DNA of 64,000 nt from Mesostigma viride. Lineage: Eukaryota > Streptophyta > Mesostigmatophyceae > Mesostigmatales > Mesostigmataceae. A model generated the notes under the pieces. It made no database searches, was not told the DNA's origin, and saw only the letters and a list, made by a program, of their open reading frames with translations. The stretch is taken from the NCBI GenBank assembly GCA_009746045.1, contig RPFO01000368.1:21001-85000 (forward strand), written 5' to 3'. Numbering within the stretch: the first letter of the stretch is position 1; every line of letters begins with the position of its first letter. Below are positions 9,531-20,065 of this stretch, one piece after another. Made by a program: the position numbers and the translations under genes.

Positions 9531-11083
9531 ATTGCTTGATGAGAATGCAGAAAGCCTTGAGTTGTGAGCAATGAATTGCTTGGTTCATTAGAAAATAGGT
9601 TTACCCTTTATCAACGTTCCTCTCACTGCCCGCGCCGCCAGTGACTGTTGGGTGCAGACCGTTGGCCCGAGGCCGCACGATGACAGGCAGCAGTCTAGTC
9701 ACTGCATCGTGTGATCACAGATCAATGCACGCTGCAGTACGTTCCCTATCTAGGATACTCTAGTACCGTCCAATGACAGGACACTACGTATACTGGGTAC
9801 TGACATCTGTCACGTACCCCAGTACCCAAAGTACCTACTATCTAGGGAAATGTATGCGACTCGACTAGCAGTCCTATCTGCATAGCCCACGTGGTATTTA
9901 TATTCACATACCAACGTAGGTTTACAAGGCTTATTCATACGTACGTTGTATTCACAATGCCTTTGAGACTTAGTCTGCAGCAAAGCATGGAGACTATAAC
10001 TGGGGCGCTTTGCTGAGTAGAATAGGTAGGGTTTTCTAGATTATATTATAGCTTAGAGTTAGTTAGATTAGTTCGGTTTCGTGGCTCCTCTGCCCACCAG
10101 TCCATCCATCCAGCAAGGTTAATATGTGCTACATGATCTCCCAACGGAGTGATGTTATAATCTAATTTAATTTTTATTTTAATCATCTGGTGTGTGGCAC
10201 ATCATATAGGCACTGACACACTGACATGTACATTCATGACTAAATAATGCTAAGGCATCAGCTGGTATACAACTCATATAGTGCCTGCATGTAGTAGGCG
10301 TACATGTACAAGGCCACGGTGGCTAGGCCTGTCTATTCTACACTACTACTGCTGTATTCCCCTAGTAAGCTGGGGCGTCTGGAGGTGCTGGGGCTGCGGG
10401 GGTCGCTTGCCACGCCGGGCAGTTGTGGCCGACGTAGATGGCCGCCCCCTTCCAGTACACCGGCTTCCCCGCCGATCGAGGTATGCCGGAGCTGGAGGTA
10501 GGTCGGCCATAGCTCCCGTCGCCGTTGTTGCTGCGCCAGGGTCAAGTTGTCGTCCAGGGGGAAGTGAGTCTTCTCGAGCCGCTTGCGGCGTCTGAGAAAA
10601 GAAATCTTGTCCGCCGGGTTCTCAAAGATGAGAAGAAGCGGAGGCGCCCCGGCCTTACTGACCCCGCGAGCGGGGAAAGCGGTGGGCGGCCAGCTTGATC
10701 TCACCATTGAGGCCCATGCGACCAAGGATTTCTCTCTCAAACGCCTGTGCAAGCTTCTCAGAATTCTCACCTTCCACCAGGTCGAAGTTCTTGACTACGA
10801 CGCTAAGGCTGCGCTTGGCGAGCTCGGCCTCCTCGCGGAGGTCGAGCACCTGCTGCTGGAGCTGTGCTCAGTCTGGCACAGGGCCAGGAGGGAGGCGTAC
10901 GACCCATTACCCATAAAACACGAGCTCCACCATGCAGTATCTTGATGGATGGCATGTCGAAATAGCCGGGTCTGTCGATGTCAAAGGTGGAAAATGACCT
11001 GTCGACGTCAAAGTCGCGCCCAGACCAGCTAGGTTCGCCTGGGCGACTGCGCTTGGGTTCAGGCGATGCAGAGGGCATCAAGT

Positions 11084-11852
11084 TTCGTTTAAGTGGCCAG
11101 CCGGAGCGGCTGCTTAGGTTTTAGCGGACAAGTGTTCGAAGCGCGTCATTGGTGAATTACTTGGGAACTTGGGTTTCCCCGCGAAACTCCAACCGCACGT
11201 TCAGATTTCCAAATCTCAAGTAAAGTTCGGCGCAACTTTCTGAACGGGGGCAGTTGACGAGCAGCATTCCTCCGGACGAATGAATTGCGTTCCATACTTG
11301 CGCAAAATTTTGAAAGGTAGCTTGCGTGCAGCCCTACTAAAATTTGCGCGGACGTTCAGATTTCCAAATCTCGGGTAAATTTCGGCGGAACTTTCTGAAC
11401 GGGGGTAGTTGGCGGGCAGCGTTCCTCCAGACGAATGAAATGCGTTCCATACTAGCGCAAAATTTTGAAAGGTAGCTTGCGTGCAGCCCTACTAAAATTT
11501 GCGCGAAGTGTGGGACTGAAAATTCGTAACGGAAACTTTTTGGTAGTTGCCGTCACTTCCTTTTGTGCAAACGTGTGGGAGTGAAAATTCGTAACGGAAA
11601 CTTTTTGGTAGTTGCCGTCACTTCATTTTGCGCGAGTGTTGGGCTGAAAATTCGTAACGGAAACTTTTTGGTAGTTGGCGTCACTTCCTTTGGTTCGACT
11701 GAAAATTCGCTGAAATTCGCTGAATTCGTACCGTAGCCTAATTTTTAGTACCTCGAAGTGACGGGGCACCTAAAAATTTGCCCACAAGTACACTTGGCAG
11801 CGCGCTCACTGGGAAAAATTGTACAGCCGCTCCGGCGGGCCACTTGAACGAA
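11084..11852. mobile_element. Non-autonomous DNA transposon with terminal inverted repeats
   Basis: The ends mirror each other: TTTAAGTGGCCAGCCGGAGC at the left and the complement of TTCAAGTGGCCCGCCGGAGC at the right, over about 27 bp with two differences. The body has no open frame and is made of internal tandem repeats. It is inserted in the ORF1 region of copy D. No target duplication could be fixed, so the superfamily is open. Confidence 0.7.
11200..11695. repeat. Two nested sets of tandem repeats in the DNA transposon
   Basis: First set: two units of about 150 bp (near 11202-11350 and 11351-11507), each containing CGTTCAGATTTCCAAATCTC, a CTTTCTGAACGGGGG block and CGCAAAATTTTGAAAGGTAG. 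Second set: three units of about 65 bp (near 11508-11695), each with GAAAATTCGTAACGGAAAC and TTTTTGGTAGTTG. Confidence 0.8.
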
Positions 11853-12189
11853 TTGTAATGGGCGAGCTGGACAGTCTGCCCGGGAGGGATCTGGGCGACC
11901 ACCAGTGCGCCACTAGTGTCACCGCTGCCTGCAGGACCTGCATGAGGGCGAAGCTGCAGCCGAAGCTGCAGACGTAATACGTACGTGTTTTCAGGGCTAA
12001 GCGCCAGGCGTTGCGTATGAGGAGGGTTTGCTCGTCATATATTGCATAATAACTTCGGAAAGTTATATCAGCGTGTGCGTCTTAGAAAGACGAAGCAATT
12101 GTGATATTCACAGCCGAATCTGGTGCCCAAACGTGAAAGTTAATATGATGAGCTCCGCCGTCAGCCTTAGCTACCTCGTGGCTCGTGGT

Positions 12190-12524
12190 AAGTGATATTA
12201 GCATAGGTGAATTTTGCATGGAACGCCATGCATCCAGGAAATATACGTTTGCATGCATGCATCCATCTCTTTACCAACTACCACGCCCGGCGACGGCCAA
12301 TCGAATTCAATTCAATTCAATGCCAACCCCAACGCGACCGAAGTTATAGCTACTTCTATAGTCCGCACAGACTTATATCGAAAATGGATCATGGCGTACT
12401 TATATACTCGCGACGTTTCCGTCAAATCTCATTATAAACCGGGGTTCGAAACAACCCACGAACGTCTTAGATGCAGATTCAATGATGCAAACAATGTCAT
12501 GACCGATGCCGGCGGCGCCATGAA
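12190..12524. other. No gene recognised
   Basis: Mixed-composition sequence between copy D and the tetranucleotide block, with a short AATTC run at 12303-12320. Open frames here only exist because they run into the stop-free repeat. Confidence 0.6.
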
Positions 12525-13154
12525 TGAACGAACGAACGAACGAACGAACGAACGAACGAACGAACGAACGAACGAACGAACGAACGAACGAACGAACGAA
12601 CGAACGAACGAACGAACGAACGAACGAACGAACGAACGAACGAACGAACGAACGAACGAACGAACGAACGAACGAACGAACGAACGAACGAACGAACGAA
12701 CGAACGAACGAACGAACGAACGAACGAACGAACGAACGAACGAACGAACGAACGAACGAACGAACGAACGAACGAACGAACGAACGAACGAACGAACGAA
12801 CGAACGAACGAACGAACGAACGAACGAACGAACGAACGAACGAACGAACGAACGAACGAACGAACGAACGAACGAACGAACGAACGAACGAACGAACGAA
12901 CGAACGAACGAACGAACGAACGAACGAACGAACGAACGAACGAACGAACGAACGAACGAACGAACGAACGAACGAACGAACGAACGAACGAACGAACGAA
13001 CGAACGAACGAACGAACGAACGAACGAACGAACGAACGAACGAACGAACGAACGAACGAACGAACGAACGAACGAACGAACGAACGAACGAACGAACGAA
13101 CGAACGAACGAACGAACGAACGAACGAACGAACGAACGAACGAACGAACGAACG
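12525..13154. repeat. Microsatellite (GAAC)n, about 157 copies
   Basis: 630 bp of uninterrupted GAAC units with no substitution visible. It joins the next block without losing phase. Confidence 0.97.
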
Positions 13155-13620
13155 AAGGAAGGAAGGAAGGAAGGAAGGAAGGAAGGAAGGAAGGAAGGAA
13201 GGAAGGAAGGAAGGAAGGAAGGAAGGAAGGAAGGAAGGAAGGAAGGAAGGAAGGAAGGAAGGAAGGAAGGAAGGAAGGAAGGAAGGAAGGAAGGAAGGAA
13301 GGAAGGAAGGAAGGAAGGAAGGAAGGAAGGAAGGAAGGAAGGAAGGAAGGAAGGAAGGAAGGAAGGAAGGAAGGAAGGAAGGAAGGAAGGAAGGAAGGAA
13401 GGAAGGAAGGAAGGAAGGAAGGAAGGAAGGAAGGAAGGAAGGAAGGAAGGAAGGAAGGAAGGAAGGAAGGAAGGAAGGAAGGAAGGAAGGAAGGAAGGAA
13501 GGAAGGAAGGAAGGAAGGAAGGAAGGAAGGAAGGAAGGAAGGAAGGAAGGAAGGAAGGAAGGAAGGAAGGAAGGAAGGAAGGAAGGAAGGAAGGAAGGAA
13601 GGAAGGAAGGAAGGAAGGAA
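13155..13620. repeat. Microsatellite (GAAG)n, about 116 copies
   Basis: 466 bp of pure GAAG units, in phase with the preceding block and differing by one base per unit. Long frames on both strands are products of the repeat. Confidence 0.97.
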
Positions 13621-14137
13621 TGGGTGCTGAAGCGAAGGTCCATTGGAGTGCCTTCCTACCAGAGAAACAAGCTAGTTTATTAATACAATAAGTGTGTGCA
13701 GGCTTTAACAGTTGAGCCTAGCTACACCCTCAAAATCATTGTACAAGTCATTGTCAAGTTAGGCCAGTTCACCATGCTGGGGCCCAGCACATGCCCCCTT
13801 GGTCCAATCTTGTCCCCCAACAGCAGCGAGGGTGGGTGGATGGGAGCTGCAAAAAGGCCTCCCTGTACGTTCACCGACCACACCACTCTAAGTACGGTGT
13901 GAAAATGGAAAACAAAGCACATGTCTCAAGGCGCCGCGCCCCCCTCAATCAAGGGCGGGCACCGTTGCCAGTAGGCACTAGTACCGGCGCACCGCCGGTC
14001 CCCTTCTCTCTATAGTCCTATAAGTAACAACAAGCACCTTACATGGTGTAGGTGACGTACGGTAGAGCTGCGCTACAGGCGGCAGATCGGCGCCCTTTGA
14101 GCCCGCCGAAACATAACTACAAAATGAGCAGATAGCT
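13621..14137. other. No gene recognised
   Basis: Unique-looking sequence with short open frames only and no motif that I recognise. Confidence 0.6.
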
Positions 14138-14430
14138 CAAAAAATGAATGAATGAATGAATGAATGAATGAATGAATGAATGAATGAATGAATGAATGAA
14201 TGAATGAATGAATGAATGAATGAATGAATGAATGAATGAATGAATGAATGAATGAATGAATGAATGAATGAATGAATGAATGAATGAATGAATGAGTGAA
14301 TGAATGAATGAATGAATGAATGAATGAATGAATGAATGAATGAATGAATGAATTAAATTCGTAATTAATTAAGCTGGTGAGTCACGGCGGCCGGGAGCAT
14401 TAACCCCGATGGATGGGTATGTAGATGGAT
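14138..14430 (-). mobile_element. LINE 3' end with an expanded (AATG)n tail
   Basis: On the minus strand this reads as the LINE 3' leader end: ATCCATCC, then CGGGGTTAATGCTCC, a degenerate terminal hairpin, an AATT-rich stretch, then more than 50 units of CATT (14138-14352 on the plus strand AATG). The tetranucleotide sits where the tail of such elements lies, so it is probably an expanded tail. Confidence 0.65.
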
Positions 14431-14439
14431 GGATTAAAT

Positions 14440-14622
14440 AATTAATGGGTTAATAGCGTGTCCGATTGCAGCTGCATGTGGCATGGCATGCCTTTGGTGC
14501 CCATGAAGGAGAATTAAAGGGGGTCTCTGCCCTTTCTCCTGCTGTGCACACACAGGGATTGATGCACGTACTTCGGTGCGGCTCCGTGACTCCCCAACGG
14601 GAGAACGAGTTTATTTAATTCG
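14440..14622 (+). mobile_element. 3'-end fragment of ORF1-type retroposon
   Basis: Matches 8210-8350: GATTGCAGCTG, GGCATGCCTTTGG, CTCTGCCCTTTCTCCTG, and the CTCC-CCAAC-GGGAG hairpin, ending in a decayed TTTAATT tail. A second, oppositely oriented 3'-leader piece follows at 14623-14730 (GGTGCAATAAGACCCATG). Confidence 0.7.
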
Positions 14623-14734
14623 GATCTGTGGGTGCAATAAGACCCATGTATATGTGAGCATGTCATAACAAGGAGCGTGGGTAAGTAATCTGGGCATAGC
14701 CAGGACGTACAGTGTAGCATGGCTGTACAAGCAC

Positions 14735-15212
14735 TCAACCTTCGTGAGGAGGCCGAGCTCGATAAGCGCAGCCACAATGTCATCGTCAAAGCACTTCGAC
14801 CAGCCGGTAGGTGAGAACTCGGAGACGCTTCTCATGGCATTTAAGCGCGACATTTTTGCCCCCATGCACCTCACTGGTGAGCTGCGGATGTCGGCTGTCC
14901 GCTCCCCCGCGCGCGGGGTGAGGCTGGCCCGGCACCCGTGCTCCTCACCTTTAATTAAGTACACATGGGCAGACAAGATGTCGTTCCTTAAATGCTGCAA
15001 GCAGCTCTCGGGGACTCACTTCACGCTGGACGATGACTTGACCCTGCCCCAGCAATGAACAACGGCGACGGGAGCTATAATGGCCGACCTATATCTTCAG
15101 CTCCGGCAGAGCGCACTAGGGGGGAAACCGGTATACTGGAGGGGGGCGGCCATCCATGTTGACCACAAGCCCTGGCAGGCACCTCCTGCCACCCCAGCAA
15201 CCTCAGTCTAGG
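14735..15212 (+). pseudogene. ORF1-type protein fragment
   Basis: Broken frame with LREEAELDKRSHNVIVKAL, ENSETLLMAFKRDIFAPM, KMSFLKCCKQLSGTHF and TLDDDLTLPQQ, ending with the equivalent of VYWRGAAIHVDHKPWQAP. Matches the C-terminal half of the frames at 20176-20948 and 53127-54545. Confidence 0.75.
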
Positions 15213-15235
15213 GAATATATAACAGTAGCAGCGCC

Positions 15236-15505
15236 TGTCATGCACTCACCCTCACTCGCACCGTGGCTGATGTGTTATTCCGCCGCACCCGGGCCGACTT
15301 TGTCGCGACCCATGCGGTCTGGATCCCTTGAATCCAGGCCTGCACGGATCGACGTGGGCCGGCAGCGCTGTTGCTGCGTGTAGTTTTGTGATGTATAGTT
15401 AGTTGTATACCTCGTGCAGCTGGCGTGATCCTTGCTTGGATGTCCGTGTCAGATTACTATTAATTTCTTCAGGGTTATTCTCCCAGTTATCGGGTTTTGC
15501 CTCAT
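15236..15505 (+). mobile_element. 3' end of the R2-like LINE, second copy
   Basis: Starts inside the coding end (LALTR..ADVLFRRTRADFVATH) and continues through the 3' leader shared with 7920-8124 and 8381-8460. It carries the intact TATTAATTTCTTCAGGG site that is interrupted in the first copy. Confidence 0.78.
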
Positions 15506-16654
15506 GTTGCTGTCGCGTCTGCGTGCCACAATCTCTGGCGCCACCATGGCTGCGCTGGCCACTCAGCTTTCGTAAAACCCAAATGAGCTAAGCTGACGTG
15601 CCTGCCTTAACTGCATGCCCTGTGGGGTGGGTGAGGACCTGTCCCATGATTAACGAAAGGAGGGCTCTCAGCCGAGGACAAGGAACTGTCCCTCGTGCCT
15701 GATGACCACCTTATTGATCCCCTTGTGTACCGTCGCGTGCCGCGTTTGACTATCCTTGCTGGGGCGTTAGCTAGACGCTCCAACTAATCTAATTAATTGC
15801 GACAATGATGATGGTGCAAGACGATGCTTTTGCCTCCCCTGCTACAGAACAATGCTTTCACAACACACACTTTTCACAGTCTGATGATGAAGCCGCAAAT
15901 GCGGAATACATTGAGAAAGTTAATACAATTACAACACATTGATAGTCTCAATATCGATACACTCCATGCTCACGAGCTCGCAGTTAGGCAGCGCTCCATG
16001 ACATGCTACCAGCCTTGCTCCCAAGGAAAGGGAGAAACACGAAGGCCACTAACAAGAGACTCGAAGAGACTACACACTATATACGTGAGAGTCCTCTTCG
16101 ACTAGAAACCAAACCATTCATCACATGACACACGGATGACACACGCCACACTTGTCAGTCCAGCTAGGAATGCCAAAACTATCTTGCTGCCTGTTCAAAC
16201 CACGCAAACAAAAACCGCATTCCAGTTGCCGTCCTGGCTTTCTACCACACATGCCAACAAAAGCAATTAAGAAGGCATCCCGACAAATCTAAATTGCTAC
16301 CCTGTTGCCGATCTCATCTCCTAGAGGCTCCGGCATTTCTGTCCCTGGGAATGTCCGGCATTGAGCCACGACCACCAAGGTCGAAGCATAATATCCTTCA
16401 AACAATCTGCCGCTCACACTTGGCGTGTGAGTGGCCCATCAAACATTGCTTCTAATCTTTCCTTTCTAGAAGAAATCCCTTTGGAGGGCTGCCAGCGATT
16501 TCGCATTCATATTTCCAGCGATCTGGCTCCGCACCGCAAACTGCCCTTTTCCATTTTCTGTCCAGCCCTCATAACGTTGACCCGCTCTTCTACACCACAA
16601 AGACACCAGCTGGCCTGTCAATACTGTAGCCTCGGCGCTGTTGAAGTCCAGCAG
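15506..16654. other. No gene recognised
   Basis: The first part (to about 15800) may be further LINE remains. From 15824 only short open frames without recognisable motifs are seen. Confidence 0.5.
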
Positions 16655-16712
16655 TCCAGCAGCTAGTCCAGCTCCAGCTCCAGCTCCAGCTATAGCTCCA
16701 GCTCCAGCTGTC
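16655..16712. repeat. Hexanucleotide minisatellite CCAGCT
   Basis: About eight imperfect copies of CCAGCT/TCCAGC in a row. Confidence 0.85.
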
Positions 16713-16946
16713 CACTAACTCGCGTATGACCCTCTCGACGTTGCGCACTTGTGCTGCCGTCCGCTCAATTCAGTGCAGTGCGCGCCCCGGCCAGCTGTGC
16801 CTGGCCCGGCGCGTGCGCACGCCGTACACTTTCATCCGCTCTTGTGCTGCGCGCCCGATCGACTGTGCCTGGCACGGCGCGCCTGCCCCTCGGTGGCTGC
16901 CCCTATTATGCTGCAAGTGCTAGTGTCCCCCCCCCGGTCACTAGCA

Positions 16947-18837
16947 GTTACGTTAAATAGTGCCGGAACCTTTTGCCGCCTGAGGCAAATCGGGCCGGAA
17001 CACTATTTTGCCCGGAATAACCACTTCCGAGCACCCAAGTTAATTCGGCCGAATTAACTTGGGTGCTCGGAAGTGGTTATTCCGGGCAAAATAGTGTTCC
17101 GGCCCGATTTGCCTCAGGCGGCAAAAGGTTCCGGCACTATTTAACGTAACTAAAACCTGGCCTCGTGGAGGGGGACGAAGAGCCCGAGACATCCGCCTAG
17201 GCCGCTGAGCACGCACCACTAAATGCGCCGGAGCTGCCTCAGTAAGGATTCGAACCCCTGACCTCCAAGGTGCACAGGTTTTAGTTACCTTAAATAGTGC
17301 CGGAACCTTTTGCCGCCTGAGGCAAATCGGGCCGGAACACTATTTTGCCCGGAATAACCACTTCCGAGCACCCAAGTTAATTCGGCCGAATTAACTTGGG
17401 TGCTCGGAAGTGGTTATTCCGGGCAAAATAGTGTTCCGGCCCGATTTGCCTCAGGCGGCAAAAGGTTCCGGCACTATTTAACGTAACTAAAACCTGGCCT
17501 CGTGGAGGGGGACGAAGAGCCCGAGACATCCGCCTAGGCCGCTGAGCACGCACCACTAAATGCGCCGGAGCTGCCTCAGTGAGGATTCGAACCCCTGACC
17601 TCCAAGTTGCACAGGTTTTAGTTACGTTAAATAGTGCCGGAACCTTTTGCCGCCTGAGGCAAATCGGTCCGTAACACTATTTTGCCCGGAATAACCACTT
17701 CCGAGCACCCAAGTTAATTCGGCCGAATGAACTTGGGTGCTCGGAAGTGGTTATTCCGGGCAAAATAGTGTTCCGGCCCGATTTGCCTCAGGCGGCAAAA
17801 GGTTCCGGCATTATTTAACGTAACTAAAACCTGTGCAACTTGGAGGTCAGGGGTTCGAATCCTCACTGAGGCAGCTCCGGCGCATTTAGTGGTGCGTGCT
17901 CAGCGGCCTAGGCGGATGTCTTGGGCTCTTCGTCCCCCTCCACGAGGCCAGGTTTTAGTTACGTTAAATAGTGCCGGAACCTTTTGCCGCCTGAGGCAAA
18001 TCGGTCCGTAACACTATTTTGCCCGGAATAACCACTTCCGAGCACCCAAGTTAATTCGGCCGAATGAACTTGGGTGCTCGGAAGTGGTTATTCCGGGCAA
18101 AATAGTGTTCCGGCCCGATTTGCCTCAGGCGGCAAAAGGTTCCGGCATTATTTAACGTAACTAAAACCTGTGCAACTTGGAGGTCAGGGGTTCGAATCCT
18201 CACTGAGGCAGCTCCGGCGCATTTAGTGGTGCGTGCTCAGCGGCCTAGGCGGATGTCTTGGGCTCTTCGTCCCCCCTCCACGAGGCCAGGTTTTAGTTAC
18301 GTTAAATAGTGCCGGAACCTTTTGCCGCCTGAGGCAAATCGGTCCGTAACACTATTTTGCCCGGAATAACCACTTCCGAGCACCCAAGTTAATTCGGCCG
18401 AATTAACTTGGGTGCTCGGAAGTGGTTATTCCGGGCAAAATAGTGTTACGGACCGATTTGCCTCAGGCGGCAAAAGGTTCCGGCACTATTTAACGTAACT
18501 AAAACCTGTGCAACTTGGAGGTCAGGGGTTCGAATCCTCACTGAGGCAGCTCCGGCGCATTTAGTGGTGCGTGCTCAGCGGCCTAGGCGGATGTCTCGGG
18601 CTCTTCGTCCCCCCTCCACGAGGCCAGGTTTTAGTTACGTTAAATAGTGCCGGAACCTTTTGCCGCCTGAGGCAAATCGGTCCGTAACACTATTTTGCCC
18701 GGAATAACCACTTCCGAGCACCCAAGTTAATTCGGCCGAATTAACTTGGGTGCTCGGAAGTGGTTATTCCGGGCAAAATAGTGTTACGGACCGATTTGCC
18801 TCAGGCGGCAAAAGGTTCCGGCACTATTTAACGTAAC
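16947..18837. repeat. Tandem array of six 204-bp palindromes with tRNA-like spacers
   Basis: Palindromes at 16947-17150, 17284-17487, 17621-17824, 17958-18161, 18296-18499 and 18634-18837 repeat every 337-338 bp. Each has two 102-bp arms meeting with no spacer. The first, fifth and sixth are perfect, the second has one mismatch, the third and fourth have four each. The five spacers (about 133 bp) are the same sequence; the first two run one way and the last three the opposite way. Each spacer holds GGTTCGAATCC, a pol III B-box-like sequence. Confidence 0.95.
17825..17957 (+). other. Spacer with a tRNA T-arm-like segment (representative)
   Basis: In this orientation the spacer reads CTTGGAGGTCAGGGG, TTCGAAT, CCTCACTGAGGCA, which looks like the variable loop, T-arm and 3' acceptor strand of a tRNA. 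No matching D-arm or anticodon arm lies at normal spacing, so it is not called as a tRNA. A tRNA-derived SINE or tRNA pseudogene origin is the simplest reading. Confidence 0.5.
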
Positions 18838-19000
18838 TCTAGCCTTTGTCGAAAATGCGCAGAAAACAAATTCCTTGCGCACGTCACCGGTCTGTGCCGG
18901 CCCACTATGGCCCGGATGACATAGCTCGCGTCCGTGACATTGCATGCCCATCTCACCTCCGTAATATATCATTCTCAATGAATATATAGTATTATAATAT
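18838..19000 (+). mobile_element. Short 3'-end remnant of the R2-like LINE
   Basis: 18943-18985 carries the sequence that ends this LINE (GCATGCCCATCTCACCTCCG, then CATTCTCAATGA). The preceding 100 bases are unassigned. Confidence 0.55.
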
Positions 19001-19009
19001 TGTATAGTG

Positions 19010-19672
19010 TTATTCCGCCGCACCGGCCCGGGCCGACTTTGTCGCGACCCATGCGGTCTAGATCCCTCCCAGGCCTGCATGGCATGGTGGGCCGGCAGTC
19101 GGTGCTGTTGCTGCGTGTCGTAGTTTTGTGATGTAGTTATGTAGCTGTACCTTGTGCAGCTGGCGTGATCCTTGGATGTCCGTGTCAGATTACTATTTCT
19201 TCAGGGTTCTTCTTCTTTTTGGGGTTTTCCTTTTGTTGCATGCCCATCTCACCTCCGTAATCACTATCATTAATTAATTAGAAACATAACTCCGTTGGGA
19301 GTATCTGTAGCACATATCCCTGAGAAGGGGCATATGGCTTTTAATACATTCTAGGCTACTTCCTGCAAGGGTGGGAATGTAAACTACCCCTGCTCCAGGT
19401 GCGCCAGGGCACCTGCACCCCCATGATCTATCAAGCTATGCCCAGCTAAGGGGGAGCCTGTCATGTGGGGGAAGATCATCATAGCTATACAAGAGCAAGG
19501 GCATGGCTTCTCAACAGAGAGCATCTCTCTGCATAGGCATAGCATGGCTAAATTCTTAATGCAACATCCATGGGAGGTCCCATTATAGGCATGGCGTGGC
19601 TTAATTCTGACTAGGCATCATCCATGGGGGCCATTACTGTATGGGCGCAATCTATCATTCTCAATGATCGAA
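19010..19672 (+). mobile_element. 3' end of the R2-like LINE, third copy, with an insertion
   Basis: Begins TATTCCGCCGCACC and keeps the end of the coding frame (RADFVATHAV) and the 3' leader to 19271. It is then interrupted by a minus-strand retroposon 3' end (19272-19651) and resumes at 19652. Confidence 0.75.
19272..19651 (-). mobile_element. 5'-truncated 3' end of ORF1-type retroposon
   Basis: Target duplication CTATCATT at 19264-19271 and 19652-19659. On the minus strand it ends with the type II hairpin ACTCC-CAAC-GGAGT, TATGTT and an AATTAATTAA tail. Confidence 0.75.
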
Positions 19673-20065
19673 TATATAACAGTAGCGTAGATTAGTCAGG
19701 CTTAGCCTAGCATGTGGCCTACGCGCATGTGCGCCCATGATGGCCCCCATGGATGACGCCTTCAGAATTCAGCCAAGCCATGCCTATGTAATGGGACATT
19801 CATGGATGTTTAATAAGCTCAGCCCTGCCTATACAGAGAGTCACTCTCTGATGAGAAGCCACGCCGGCCCTATAGCCTTTGTACAGCCATGATGATCTTC
19901 CACCCGGACCACCCCATGACGGGCCTTTAACTGGGCTCTGATAGATCGTGGTGGTGCAGGTGCCATTGCTGCACCTAGAGCAAGTGTCGTTTACATCCCC
20001 ACCCTTGCAGGAAGTAGCCCAGAATGTATTAAAAGCCATATGCCCCTTCTCCGGGATATGTGCTA

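Larger units (their letters stand above)
1..10190 (+). mobile_element. Old LINE (non-LTR retrotransposon), split by nested insertions
   Basis: This is the oldest layer at the left end. Its own sequence is 1-25, 6664-6774 and 8476-10190; the rest is later insertions. Joining those segments across the target duplications gives a continuous reverse transcriptase reading: FIAAIRRLYEG, then GVWQGSV with PYMF, then DHVMRRA, then YADDTTL. The 5' end lies beyond the window. The 3' untranslated part runs from 9531 and ends in the hairpin CTCC-CAAC-GGAG near 10136 followed by an AATTT-rich tail. The clade was not assigned. Confidence 0.8.
10380..12040 (-). pseudogene. ORF1-type protein of copy D, broken
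   Basis: Recognisable blocks are SASPEPKRSRPGEPSW, MLDLREEAELAKRSLSVVV, AFEREILGRMGLNGEI, NPADKISFLRRRKRLEKT and LAQQQRRRELWPTYLQLR. All match the intact frame at 53127-54545. An internal stretch covering the middle of the protein is missing, and the frame is broken several times. Confidence 0.75.
10195..12189 (-). mobile_element. ORF1-only retroposon, copy D, decayed
   Basis: Read on the minus strand, the leader with CCACGAG start and small hairpin lies at about 12000-12189. Broken ORF1 pieces follow (10860-11080, 10655-10849 and 10333-10770), then a short 3' part that ends against the tail of the host LINE. It is split by a DNA transposon at 11084-11852. I found no convincing target duplication. 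Closest relative in the window is copy C (52696-54700). Confidence 0.75.

Noticed and set aside
12214-13683. Open frames of over 360 codons on both strands (TNER, KEGR, FLPS, FVRS repeats)
   Set aside because: They are translations of the pure GAAC/GAAG repeat, which lacks stops; no conserved coding sequence borders them.
17250-18215. Functional tRNA genes in the palindrome spacers
   Set aside because: Only a T-arm-like segment is present; no anticodon arm or D-arm at proper spacing.
16947-18837. CRISPR array
   Set aside because: The period is regular, but repeat and spacer are both constant, the repeats are 204-bp palindromes, the host is a eukaryote and no cas genes are present.
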